Shown piece after piece: positions 51,457-59,578 of a stretch of 64,000 nucleotides of DNA. The notes under the pieces are model-generated. The model did no database searches. It saw only the letters and a list, made by a program, of their open reading frames with translations, and was not told the DNA's origin. Source of the DNA: Glaciihabitans tibetensis (GTDB lineage Bacteria; Actinomycetota; Actinomycetes; Actinomycetales; Microbacteriaceae); assembly GCF_003003265.1 (NCBI RefSeq), contig NZ_PVTL01000001.1, positions 186,001 to 250,000 of the forward strand, read 5' to 3'. The translations under genes and the position numbers were made by a program. The stretch's first letter is position 1, and every line of letters starts with the position of its first letter.

Positions 51457-52256
51457 GACGACCTCACCCGTGACTGCAGGCTGCGGCCGAGCAGGGTTGT
51501 GGCCGCGGCGCTGAGAACAATTGCGAGGCCAGGGAAAAACGTCATCCACCAGAAGGAGGCGACATAGGTGCGTCCCGAATTGAGCATCGCACCCCATTCC
51601 GCGGCGGGAGGCGAGACCCCGAGGCCGAGGTAGCTGAGCGACGACGCCCAGACGATCGACTGCCCGACGCCGAGGGTGACGAGAACAAACAGGGTTGCGG
51701 TCACGTTGGGGAGGATGTGGCGCAGCAACCTGCGCCACCAGCCATGGCCGAGCACGAGCGCCGCCTCGACGTACCCGGATCTGCGCACGCTGAGCACCTG
51801 GCTGCGCACGAGGCGGGCGTACCCGGGTGCGGTCGCAAGGCCCACGGCAATGGTGGATGTCACGGGGCCTGGTCCCGCGATCGCGATGAACAACAGCGCA
51901 AGCAGGAGCCCCGGAAAGGCGAACAACACCTCCACAAACCGCGTGGAGGTCGTGTCGAGCCACCGCGGCCCGAGGCCCCCCACGATGCCGAGCACCAGCC
52001 CGAGCCCGACCCCGATGGCCGTGGCCAGAACGCCGATCAGCAGCGACGGTGCCGCGCCGTGCACGATCCGGGTAAGGATGTCGCGTCCGGACTCGTCCGT
52101 GCCGAGCGGGTGGCCGGCCGAGGGTGCCTGGAAGCTCGCGAGCGGGTCAATGGCGAGGGGGTCGCCGGGGGCGATCAGGTTCGGGGCAACCGCAGACACC
52201 ACAAAAAAGGCGAGCACCACAACGGGGGCGGTCTCGACGACGCTCGGGCGCTTCAT
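51453..52256 (-). CDS. ABC transporter permease, DppC/OppC type
   Basis: This 267-residue protein has an N-terminal helix (VVVLAFFVVSAVAPNLIAPGDP) followed by the typical HPLGTDESGRDILTRIVHGA, then the permease core with the inner-membrane EAA-like loop YVEAALVLGHGWWRRLLRHILPNV. About six membrane helices are predicted. It starts at the ATG at 52256, overlapping the DppB stop by 4 bases. It moves peptide- or nickel-type substrates. Confidence 0.92.
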   Translation of the reverse strand: MKRPSVVETAPVVVLAFFVVSAVAPNLIAPGDPLAIDPLASFQAPSAGHPLGTDESGRDILTRIVHGAAPSLLIGVLATAIGVGLGLVLGIVGGLGPRWLDTTSTRFVEVLFAFPGLLLALLFIAIAGPGPVTSTIAVGLATAPGYARLVRSQVLSVRRSGYVEAALVLGHGWWRRLLRHILPNVTATLFVLVTLGVGQSIVWASSLSYLGLGVSPPAAEWGAMLNSGRTYVASFWWMTFFPGLAIVLSAAATTLLGRSLQSRVRSS

Positions 52257-53236
52257 GCGTTGGCCTCGGTGCGGAGCCTCGGGTCGGCGATGCGGTCGAG
52301 GACGTCGGTCAGCGTGGTCACCAGGCTGTAGGCGAGGGCGACGACGAGCACGGTTCCGGTGACGAGGGGGATGTCGCGTGCCTGCACCGCACTGAGCAGG
52401 GTTCGACCGAGACCGGGGCGGGCGAAGACCGTTTCGACGACGACCGCGCCGCTGACGAGCGTGCCGAATGCCCAGCCGGAGAGACCGATCGCCGGGAGGG
52501 CAGCGTGCCTCAGGCCGTGCCGCCAGATCACGCCCGTGGCCGTCTCGCCGCGGGTGCGGGCGGACTGCGCGAAGGGCGAGCTGAGCGCATTCAGCAGCGA
52601 TTCGCGCATCACCTGACCGAGGAAGCCGGCGAGCGGGATCGCGAGGGTGATCACGGGCAGAACCAGGCCGGACGGCGAACGTCCACTGATCGGCGGCAGC
52701 CAGCCGAGCGTCGTGCTGAAGAGCAGGACGAGCGAGGTTGCGAGCCAGAAGTGGGGGAGGGCGACCGCGACGACCTCGAGGGCCGAGCCGAGAGCTCCGG
52801 CGATCCGACCGGAGCGGGCGGACCAGACCGCGACCGTGATTGCAAGCACCCACGCGAGGGCAAGGGCGAGACTGGCCAGCAGCAGGGTGCCCGGGAATTG
52901 CTCGGCGATGACCGACGAGACCGGTTCCCTCAGGGAATAGGACGTGCCGAAGTCGAGGAGCAGGTACCGTCCCATCTGGGCGAGATACTGCATCCACAGC
53001 GGCTGGTTGAGGCCGTACTCCTCTCGCGCCGCCGCCAACGCCTCATCGCTTGCCTGGGAGCCCGGACCGCCGAGGAGTGCTTCGGCCGGATCGCCGGGGA
53101 TCAGGCGCAACGCGAAGAACGTGAGCGTGGCGGCAGCCCAGAGTACGAAGAGCAGCCCGCCGAGCCGCCCGATCAGCCAGCGGACTCCGGTGCCTCCCCG
53201 GCGTGGGGAAACCCGGGAGGCCGCGACGATGGTCAC
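52253..53236 (-). CDS. ABC transporter permease, DppB/OppB type
   Basis: This 327-residue protein has the DppB N-terminus (LIGRLGGLLFVLWAAATLTFFALRLIPGDPAEALLG) and the extracellular EEYGLNQPLWMQYLAQMGRYLLLDFGTSY segment. About six membrane helices follow, with RESLLNALSSPFAQSARTRGETATGVIWRHGLRHAALPAIG, the EAA-type coupling loop. It starts at the ATG at 53236, overlapping the SBP stop by 4 bases. Confidence 0.93.
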   Translation of the reverse strand: MTIVAASRVSPRRGGTGVRWLIGRLGGLLFVLWAAATLTFFALRLIPGDPAEALLGGPGSQASDEALAAAREEYGLNQPLWMQYLAQMGRYLLLDFGTSYSLREPVSSVIAEQFPGTLLLASLALALAWVLAITVAVWSARSGRIAGALGSALEVVAVALPHFWLATSLVLLFSTTLGWLPPISGRSPSGLVLPVITLAIPLAGFLGQVMRESLLNALSSPFAQSARTRGETATGVIWRHGLRHAALPAIGLSGWAFGTLVSGAVVVETVFARPGLGRTLLSAVQARDIPLVTGTVLVVALAYSLVTTLTDVLDRIADPRLRTEANA

Positions 53237-54933
53237 CGATCAAGCCATGCTTCCGCGAGAGTGGGAGTCGAGACGGTGGGCATGGCCCGCAATCCTTCCA
53301 CGGCCGTGTTGTACAGGTAGTGGTTCTGCTGGTCGTAGAGCGGGAGGATGTAGAACCCGTCGAGCACGATCTGCTGGGCATCAGCGTACAGCTGGCTGCG
53401 CTGTTCGGCGTCGCTGACCTCGGAGGCCTCCGTCAACAGTGTGTCCAGCTCGGGCAGGTTGACCTGCGCGAGGTTAGCGAAGTAGCCGCTCGGCGCCGGG
53501 GTGATGCCGTCGGAGTGGTAGAGGATTCGCAGCACGTCCGGGCCCACCTTGGTATACGGAGCGCTCACAACGTTGTATTCGTTCGCCGCGAGAGTTGCGT
53601 ACCAGGTGGAGAGGTCTCCGGGCTCGAGCACCACGTCGAAGCCTGCCTCTTTGGTCGTCGCCTGGATCTGCTCGAAGAGCGACTGTTCTGCGGGAATCGA
53701 CTGATTGGTACTGACGGGGAAGGTCACCGTGAGGCGCTCGCCGTCTTTCACGCGGTAGCCGTCCGCGTCGCGCTCGGTCCAGCCCGCGGCATCCAACAAC
53801 TCATTCGATTTTTCGAGGTCGAAGTCGAACAGGTCTGGGTCGCTCACCCCGAGCGGTTCGACGCTGGACAGGGCGGAGTAGGAGCGCTCCGCCGTGCCGA
53901 AGAAGAGGCTGGTGATTCCGTCGTTGACGTTCGCGGCGCGGATGAAGGCTTCACGAACGGCAACGTCGTTGAACGGGGCGATGCCGCTGTTCAGCTCGAG
54001 GCGGTTGGAGGCGCCCGGGCGGGGAGCGTCGAGCTCCTCGAGCGAGTCGTCGTCGTCGGCGGCGACGAGTGCATCCGGCTGCGCGTTGTCGATGACGTCG
54101 ACCTCACCAGAGGCCAGCGCCGCATAGCGGGTCGCCGAGTCGGGAACGAAGCGCCAGACGATCGAGTCGAGGTAGGGGCCATCGCCGTCCGCGGCGTCGG
54201 CCGGCGGCGAGGTGTAGTCGTCGTTTCGCTCCAGCGTGATGCTGTTCTGTCGGTCCCACTCGGTCACGACGAAGGGCCCGGTGCCGACCGGGCTCTCGCA
54301 GTTGACCTCTTTTGCTCGTTCGAGGGCTGCGGGGGATTGCATGGCAACCCACGGCTGGGACAGCGATTCGAGCAGCGCGCTGTCGGGGGCGGACAGGGTG
54401 AACCGCACCACGGTGTCGCTGACGGCCTCAACGCCGGTGACCTTGCCGAGAGCGAGGTAACCGGTGGATGATCCGGTCGCGGGATCCTGCACGTGGGCGA
54501 CGTTGGCCTGCACCGCAGCGGCGTTGAGCGGCTCGCCGTCGGTGAAGGTGACGTTGTCGCGGAGGGTGAAGTCCCAGCTCAGGCCGTCTTCGGCTTCGGA
54601 CCATTCGGTCGCAAGCCACGGGATGACCGCGCCCGAGGCATCCAACGACACCAGGGATTCGAGGTATTGGGTCGCCACCAGCGCCTGCGGGTAGTTGCCG
54701 CCGACGTGAGGGTCGAGGCAGGTCGGCTCCGCGTCTCCCGTGGCGTAGGTGAGGGTGCCGCCCGCCACGGGGTCAGAGCTGCCACCGTTGTCGGCTGCCG
54801 GCGCGCAGCCCGACAGGATCAGCGCGGTGAGGGTGAGGCCCGAGATCGCGAGACCGGCGCGGGTGGCAGCGGTGCGCGAGGTTTTGGTGCGGGAGGTCGC
54901 GGTGCGCGAGGGGGACGACGGGCGAATGGCCAT
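53233..54933 (-). CDS. Extracellular solute-binding lipoprotein (family 5)
   Basis: From the ATG at 54933 the protein has 566 residues. A basic n-region and hydrophobic stretch end in LSGC with lipobox C43. The SBP_bac_5 domain follows: GGTLTYATGDAEPTCLDPHV, WSFTLRDNVTFTDGEPLNAAAV-type segment, PVGTGPFVVTEW and NAAPFNDVAVREAFIRAANVNDG-like segment. It captures peptides or related solutes for the permeases. Its substrate is not evident. A 113-base region upstream is shared with the divergent TetR gene and likely holds its operator. Confidence 0.92.
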   Translation of the reverse strand: MAIRPSSPSRTATSRTKTSRTAATRAGLAISGLTLTALILSGCAPAADNGGSSDPVAGGTLTYATGDAEPTCLDPHVGGNYPQALVATQYLESLVSLDASGAVIPWLATEWSEAEDGLSWDFTLRDNVTFTDGEPLNAAAVQANVAHVQDPATGSSTGYLALGKVTGVEAVSDTVVRFTLSAPDSALLESLSQPWVAMQSPAALERAKEVNCESPVGTGPFVVTEWDRQNSITLERNDDYTSPPADAADGDGPYLDSIVWRFVPDSATRYAALASGEVDVIDNAQPDALVAADDDDSLEELDAPRPGASNRLELNSGIAPFNDVAVREAFIRAANVNDGITSLFFGTAERSYSALSSVEPLGVSDPDLFDFDLEKSNELLDAAGWTERDADGYRVKDGERLTVTFPVSTNQSIPAEQSLFEQIQATTKEAGFDVVLEPGDLSTWYATLAANEYNVVSAPYTKVGPDVLRILYHSDGITPAPSGYFANLAQVNLPELDTLLTEASEVSDAEQRSQLYADAQQIVLDGFYILPLYDQQNHYLYNTAVEGLRAMPTVSTPTLAEAWLDR

Positions 54934-55046
54934 GCGGGTGCTCCAGGAAGGTGGGGGGAGTTGCGGTCCCGATAAAACTAGACCGAGTACAACAATAGGC
55001 GATGCGAGGAGTTTTCGTTGGCATCGGGCTGTGCGAGAGTGGAGCA

Positions 55047-55733
55047 ATGCCGACCAACGAACCCCTGACCCCGCCGTCATCCGGGCGGCCATCCGGGCGG
55101 CCATCCGGGCAGTCATCCGGGCAGCCGTCGGGTCGGCCGTCCGGTCGGCCAGGGCGTCGTCCCGCGTCGTCCCGCGCCGCGATCGAGGACGCGGCGGGCG
55201 AGCTCTTCCTCGAACAGTCCTATGCGCGGACGACCATTGAACACATCACCACCCGTGCCGGAGTCAGCCGCGCCAGCTTCTTCAACTACTTCGACGCAAA
55301 GAGCGATTTACTCTGGGGGGATGTCGACGCGCTTGTCGATTCGGTCGAGCAACAATTGCGCGCGCAACCAAGCAACATCCCGCCCATGGACGCCGTGCGG
55401 GGAGCGCTGGTTTCCGCGGCAGAACACGTCGGCTCCGACCGCATCCCTCTCGCGGTCACCCAGTGGGAGCTCATGGGCGCGCGCGACGAACTCCTCACCT
55501 CGGGGCTGTCACGGTTCTCCCGACTGGGCTCGCTGGTGCGGGTCTACCTCGATTCCCGGGCGAAGAGCGGTGAGCAGCTCGCCGTTACCGCAGCCTCCTT
55601 CGCTCTCGTCGGTGCGGTCGCGGCGGCTGCGGGAGTGTGGGCGGCGCAGGGAACGGCCCGAGACCCGCTCGCACCGCTCATCGATCGCGCAATCGCGCCG
55701 GTCTGCGACGGCTTTGCGCCCCGCTTCTCCTGA
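55047..55733 (+). CDS. TetR/AcrR family regulator with repeat-coded tail
   Basis: This 228-residue protein starts at the ATG at 55047 behind GGAG (GGAGCAATG). Residues 8-35 are a Ser-Gly-Arg-Pro repeat region. The helix-turn-helix is AAIEDAAGELFLEQSYARTTIEHITTRAGVSRASFFNYFDAKSDLLWGD. The ligand domain continues to PLIDRAIAPVCDGFAPRFS. Divergence from the peptide ABC operon suggests it represses that operon. It is followed by 31-bp direct repeats starting at the stop codon. Confidence 0.9.
   Translation: MPTNEPLTPPSSGRPSGRPSGQSSGQPSGRPSGRPGRRPASSRAAIEDAAGELFLEQSYARTTIEHITTRAGVSRASFFNYFDAKSDLLWGDVDALVDSVEQQLRAQPSNIPPMDAVRGALVSAAEHVGSDRIPLAVTQWELMGARDELLTSGLSRFSRLGSLVRVYLDSRAKSGEQLAVTAASFALVGAVAAAAGVWAAQGTARDPLAPLIDRAIAPVCDGFAPRFS
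55079..55150 (+). repeat. Six 12-bp in-frame tandem repeats in the TetR gene
   Basis: The unit ATCCGGGCGGCC is repeated six times with drift to GTCCGGTCGGCC. It codes SGRP/SGQ-type tetrapeptides ahead of the DNA-binding domain. Confidence 0.9.
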
Positions 55734-55813
55734 CTGGGCACTTGCCGTTGGTTGCTAATGTCGACTGGGCACTTGCCGTTGGTTGCTAATGTCGAGTGGG
55801 CACTTGTCGTTGG
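55732..55813. repeat. 31-bp direct repeats (two copies plus a partial third)
   Basis: GACTGGGCACTTGCCGTTGG... occurs at 55732-55762 and 55763-55793 identically (31 bp each), and a partial copy with two mismatches is at 55794-55813. They begin inside the TetR stop codon. This looks like an intergenic repeat element. Confidence 0.9.
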
Positions 55814-55861
55814 GCGCGCTCAATCGACCGGGCTGTTGTCGACCATCTTTTCGAAGAAGTG

Positions 55862-55951
55862 GGTCGTTTGCTGTCCGGTGGCCGGAGTCCCGAAACGGTT
55901 GTTGTCCAGTGGGCGGGGTTTCGCAACGGTTGCTGGCCACTCGTCCGCCAC
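55862..55951. repeat. Three related CGTTTGCTGTCC-type repeat copies
   Basis: Related segments CGTTTGCTGTCCGGTGG, CGGTTGTTGTCCAGTGGG and CGGTTGCTGGCCACTCG lie at about 55865, 55896 and 55926, in the same orientation. With the preceding 31-bp repeats they fill most of the 274-base space before pip. No gene was seen there. Confidence 0.7.
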
Positions 55952-56007
55952 CCCGCGCCGGACGTCGCTGCGAACCCCTGCATCGCCGCCGTCGTTAGGC
56001 TGGCTGG

Positions 56008-56988
56008 ATGCGTTACTTCTACCCCGAAATCGAACCGTACGCCACCGGAATGCTGGAGGTCGGCGACGGCCAGAGCATTGCCTGGGAGGCGTCGGGTAAC
56101 CCCGACGGCAAACCCGTCGTGTTTCTGCACGGCGGCCCGGGAGGCGAGGTGTCGCCTCGGCACCGTCGAGCGTTCGACCCGGAGAAGTACCGCATCATCC
56201 TCTTCGACCAGCGCGGGTCGGGTAAAAGCCGGCCGCACGCGAGCGAAGACGGGTACGACCTCGCCGTCAACACCACCTGGCACCTGGTCGCAGACATCGA
56301 GCGCCTGCGCGAGCACCTCGGCGTCGACCGCTGGCAGGTGTTCGGCGGATCCTGGGGCAGCACGCTCGCCCTCGCCTACGCGCAGACGCATCCGCAGCGG
56401 GTAACCGAACTCGTGCTGCGCGGCATCTTCACCCTGCGCGAAAGCGAGCTGAACTGGTTCTACGAGGGACCGGCCGGCCAGATCTTTCCCGAGGTGTGGG
56501 AGAAGTACGTCGCCCAGGTGCCCGAGAACGAGCGCGGCAACTTCATTCAGGCCTACCACCGCCTGCTCAATCACCCGGATCCCGCGGTGCACAACCCGGC
56601 AGCGGTCGCGTGGGCGACGTGGGAGGCCAGCGGCATCACGCTGCTGCCGCGGCCGGATCTCGTGGAGACGTTCTCCGATCCCCGCTTCGCGCTGGCGTTC
56701 GCGCGCATCGAAAACCACTACTTCGTCAACAAGGGCTGGATGAGCGACGGCCAGTTGATAGCTAACGCTCACGTGCTCCGAGACATCCCGGCTGTCATCG
56801 TGCAGGGCCGGTACGACATCTGCACCCCGCCCGTGACCGCCTGGGATCTGCACAAGGCCTGGCCGGAGGCTGAATTTGTGATGGTGGATGACGCCGGCCA
56901 CTCTTTCGACGAGCCCGGGATACTCTCCGCGTTGATCGACGCGACAGACCGGTTCGCAGAGACGACGGATCAGCCTATCGAGAAGTAA
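56008..56988 (+). CDS. pip: Proline iminopeptidase
   Basis: This 326-residue S33 alpha/beta hydrolase has oxyanion motif FLHGGPGG (residues 39-46), DQRGSGKSRPHA, the nucleophile S115 in VFGGSWGSTLALAYAQ, the cap domain with RGIFTLRESELNWFYEGPAGQIFPEVWEKYV, and the terminal QGRYDICTPP and DDAGHSFDE for the acid and base. It removes N-terminal proline from peptides in the cytosol. It would complete the degradation of peptides brought in by the neighbouring transporter. Confidence 0.95.
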   Translation: MRYFYPEIEPYATGMLEVGDGQSIAWEASGNPDGKPVVFLHGGPGGEVSPRHRRAFDPEKYRIILFDQRGSGKSRPHASEDGYDLAVNTTWHLVADIERLREHLGVDRWQVFGGSWGSTLALAYAQTHPQRVTELVLRGIFTLRESELNWFYEGPAGQIFPEVWEKYVAQVPENERGNFIQAYHRLLNHPDPAVHNPAAVAWATWEASGITLLPRPDLVETFSDPRFALAFARIENHYFVNKGWMSDGQLIANAHVLRDIPAVIVQGRYDICTPPVTAWDLHKAWPEAEFVMVDDAGHSFDEPGILSALIDATDRFAETTDQPIEK

Positions 56989-57040
56989 ACCGGCAGAGTC
57001 GGCATCGTCATTCCGACGGGCGAGAACAAACGTCTGGTTG

Positions 57041-58402
57041 TCAGGACGGCGCCACCTGGATCGCGGGAGGCGCCCAGCTTCCGTCGAGCACCTCGGGTCG
57101 CGGCGCGTACAGGCGCATGGTGATGCCGAGGGGGCCGGGAGGTGCCGGCAGCCAGTTGGACTCTTTGTCAGGCCCGGGGTTCGAACGCTGGATGTACAGG
57201 TCGAGGGCGCCGTCGGGGGTGTAGTTCAGGGCGTCGCGGTCTCCGATCGCGTAACGGTTGAGTTCGTTGGCCGATGGAAAGCCCTCGGCGTCGTACATCG
57301 TGAGCGACCAGAACGCGTCGACGGGTGGCAGTTCTTCCTTCTCGAAATGGAGGACGTAATCCTTCTCACCCACAAAAGCCTCACCCTGGTCATCGGTGAC
57401 GGCCAGGGGATAGACGGCGTCCTCCGGCGGGTTAGCTCCGAGCCCCGCAATGGCAAGTACGGCGCGCTTGGCGTAGAAGTTGCCATAGACGCCGACCGAG
57501 TCGAGGATGATCTCCCAGCCGTTGACCAGTTTTCCCACCGCCGGGATCAGTGTCTTCAGCCTGGCGAGTTCGTCTCGGATTCCCTCATTCAGTGCGGCGC
57601 CCGCGCCCGCGCCCAGGGGCGACGGATCAAACGAATCCGATGCATGAACGCCGATGTGGGCGATCCGTGCCCGGATCGAGAAGTCGGTGTAGTGCCCGGG
57701 ATGCTCGGCCAGCAGGCGGTTGGCGTAGCCGAAGAATTGCTCCGCGTCGAGGGAGTTCACGAGCCGCAACGGCTCCATTGTGAGATCGAGATCGGCGGGC
57801 GCCGCCGCGCTCAGCCTCGAAGTCGTAGGTTCCCCGCCGGACAGCGTGCGAATCGAGAAGCCCGCCTGCACAGCGTGAACCGCCTCATAGTCCGCGGGCC
57901 CGTTTGTCTGAACTCGCCCGATCAGCCACACAATTGGGGTCGGCGCCGCAATCGGTGTACCCGCGACCGGTAGGTCGCCTCGCCAGTTCGGCGGAATCAC
58001 CACAAAATCGTGCGCCTCGCTCGCGGTCGTTCGCTTGCCTGGCACCGCGAACGCGTCGGTCCACATGTCGAGCATGGGGAGGAGGTAGTACCGCCCATCT
58101 GTGTTTGGGACGTGCACGATCAGCGGTCCGTCTGACAGGTCGAGCCAGCACACCGAGTACAGGGTGTCGAAGTTCGGTCGAACGATGCCCCGGAAGTCAG
58201 CCGGGGGAAACGCCGGAACGTGCGCGAAGGTGTTCGGCAGGCTGTGCCCGATTCCTCCCGACCCATCCGTGAGCTGCATGCGGGTCACGTCCATGATGAT
58301 GAGGGGGTAGAGGTAGGTGAAGGCTTCCGCGGCGAGCGCTCGAATTTCGGTCGAGTCGAGTGACACCGTCGAGTCGAGAGATACGGTCGAGTCGATGGAC
58401 AT
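57041..58402 (-). CDS. DUF1254/DUF1214 domain protein
   Basis: From the ATG at 58402 (MSIDSTVSLDST...) the protein has 453 residues. The DUF1254 region (about 20-150) includes AEAFTYLYPLIIMDVTRMQL, FRGIVRPNFDTLYSVCWLDLSDGPLIVHVPNTDGRYYLLPMLDMWTDAF and GTPIAAPTPIVWLIGRVQTNG. The DUF1214 region (about 335-445) includes LPPVDAFWSLTMYDAEGFPSANELNRYAIGDRD and SNPGPDKESNWLPAPPGPLGITMRLYAPR. There is no signal peptide. Function is unknown; these proteins are widespread in actinobacteria and proteobacteria. A CRP-like palindrome lies 86 bases upstream. Confidence 0.92.
   Translation of the reverse strand: MSIDSTVSLDSTVSLDSTEIRALAAEAFTYLYPLIIMDVTRMQLTDGSGGIGHSLPNTFAHVPAFPPADFRGIVRPNFDTLYSVCWLDLSDGPLIVHVPNTDGRYYLLPMLDMWTDAFAVPGKRTTASEAHDFVVIPPNWRGDLPVAGTPIAAPTPIVWLIGRVQTNGPADYEAVHAVQAGFSIRTLSGGEPTTSRLSAAAPADLDLTMEPLRLVNSLDAEQFFGYANRLLAEHPGHYTDFSIRARIAHIGVHASDSFDPSPLGAGAGAALNEGIRDELARLKTLIPAVGKLVNGWEIILDSVGVYGNFYAKRAVLAIAGLGANPPEDAVYPLAVTDDQGEAFVGEKDYVLHFEKEELPPVDAFWSLTMYDAEGFPSANELNRYAIGDRDALNYTPDGALDLYIQRSNPGPDKESNWLPAPPGPLGITMRLYAPRPEVLDGSWAPPAIQVAPS
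58348..58402 (-). repeat. 18-bp tandem repeats coding STVSLD
   Basis: Two to three near-identical 18-bp units code S-T-V-S-L-D at the start of the DUF1254 protein (MSIDSTVSLDSTVSLDST). It is an in-frame N-terminal extension. Confidence 0.8.
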
Positions 58403-58487
58403 GGAACACCTTTCATCGGGGCGCGGGATCCCGCGGGCAGCTCCAAGCGTCCGCCCGGCCTGCTCGTTTCCTCTTCCTCCCTTTAAG

Positions 58488-58501
58488 GTGATCCGGATCA
58501 C
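58488..58501. promoter_or_regulatory. GTGATCCGGATCAC palindrome, CRP-like operator
   Basis: A perfect 14-base palindrome, GTGA-N6-TCAC, matches the core of the CRP/GlxR family site (TGTGA-N6-TCACA). The right flank is A and the left is G. It lies 86 bases before the DUF1254 start codon, between that gene and the glycine betaine operon. Confidence 0.65.
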
Positions 58502-58517
58502 ACCGACGGAACGCGAA

Positions 58518-58558
58518 ACGGCCGCCTCGCCCCGTGTTTCCACGGGCGTGACGGCCGT
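58518..58558 (-). terminator. Hairpin after the glycine betaine operon
   Basis: ACGGCCG (58518-58524) pairs with CGGCCGT (58552-58558), with inner GCCC/GGGC and CGTG/CACG pairing. It is 66 bases past the last gene's stop. On the minus strand TTTCGCG follows, a weak U-tract. Confidence 0.65.
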
Positions 58559-58623
58559 TGCGGTGCTGCTGTAGCGACCCAGTGGTCGAGCAGGACCTAG
58601 TGGTCTAGCTGCAATTGATCGAA

Positions 58624-59517
58624 TTATGCGGTGAGGCTGTCGACCCATTCCTGGTTCTCGACGATCCAGGAGTCCACGATGTCCTCGTAGTCGCTCGCGT
58701 CGGCGTCGCTGTTGAACATGGCGTTCTGGAGGGTACCGAGAGTCTCGGTGTCCATCTCGAAGTCGCCGAGCCATCCCGCGAACGTCGGGAACTTCTCTTC
58801 GAAGTCGGTGCTGCCGTAGGAGTGGAGTCCCTCCGGATCACCCAACGCGCCCTGGGGGTCGGCGAGGTCCTTGATCTCAAACGCGTCATACGCCCAGTGC
58901 GGGTGCCACAGGGTGACCGCGATGTTCTCGCCGGCGTCTGTTGCGGCCTGCAGCTCGGTGAGCATGGTGGCGGTAGAAGAGGTTTTAAGTTCCCAGTCCT
59001 CGAGTCCGTAGCCCGGGATGACGACATCTTCGGTCACCGCGGTCAGTCCGGCGCCGGGCTCGATACCAACAATCGTGCTGTCAAACAGGTCGGCGTTGTC
59101 CGCGAGCTCGTCGAGCGAATCGACGGGCGCGTCCGCGTTAACCGCGACGTTCAGGGTTGCGTCGGTGTTCCAGGTTCCGATGTCGACGATGTCGTCACCG
59201 AACTCCTCGACGTAGGTCTCGTGGGTGGTCGGCAGCCAGACGTCCATGTTCACGTCGTAGTCCCCGGTCGACAGTCCCGTGAATCCGGCAGCGACATCGG
59301 CGTATTCCAGCTCGACGTTGTAACCCTTGTCTTCGAGGACGGACGCCCACAGGTAGCTGACGGCCTCGCCCTCGGGCCACCCATTAAATACGGCGACGGT
59401 GACATCTTTCTGATCGCCGTTCGCCAGCGGTTCGGCGGGCTCTGAGGCGCAGCCGGCCAGTGCGACCAGACCGGTAGCGGCGACTGCGGCGAGCATGGTG
59501 CGGATGGGGGTGTTCAT
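58624..59517 (-). CDS. Glycine betaine/choline-type ABC substrate-binding lipoprotein
   Basis: This 297-residue protein has lipobox C23 in VALAGCAS. The OpuAC domain follows: VTVAVFNGWPEGEAVSYLWASVLEDKGYNVELEYADVAAGFTGLSTGDYDVNMDVWLPTTHETYVEEFGDDIVDIGTWN and later NIAVTLWHPHWAYDAFEIKDLADPQGALGDPEGLHSYG. The Trp residues of the cage (WPEGE, WLPTTH, WHPHW) match glycine betaine binding. It feeds the permease and ATPase of the same operon. Confidence 0.93.
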   Translation of the reverse strand: MNTPIRTMLAAVAATGLVALAGCASEPAEPLANGDQKDVTVAVFNGWPEGEAVSYLWASVLEDKGYNVELEYADVAAGFTGLSTGDYDVNMDVWLPTTHETYVEEFGDDIVDIGTWNTDATLNVAVNADAPVDSLDELADNADLFDSTIVGIEPGAGLTAVTEDVVIPGYGLEDWELKTSSTATMLTELQAATDAGENIAVTLWHPHWAYDAFEIKDLADPQGALGDPEGLHSYGSTDFEEKFPTFAGWLGDFEMDTETLGTLQNAMFNSDADASDYEDIVDSWIVENQEWVDSLTA

Positions 59518-59578
59518 AGATTCCTTACGGGGTTGTGGTGCAGTGACGGAAAAGACTGGGGCGAACAGAAAACGTCGG

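Noticed and set aside
51453..52997. A long minus-strand frame extending the DppC permease by about 250 residues upstream
   Set aside because: The extension overlaps dppB in another frame and reads as low-complexity Arg/Pro. The DppC family starts at the ATG at 52256, which overlaps the dppB stop in the usual way.
53233..55116. Upstream start for the solute-binding protein (MTARMAARMAARM...)
   Set aside because: It would place 61 residues before the signal peptide and run into the divergent TetR gene. The ATG at 54933 gives a proper lipoprotein signal.
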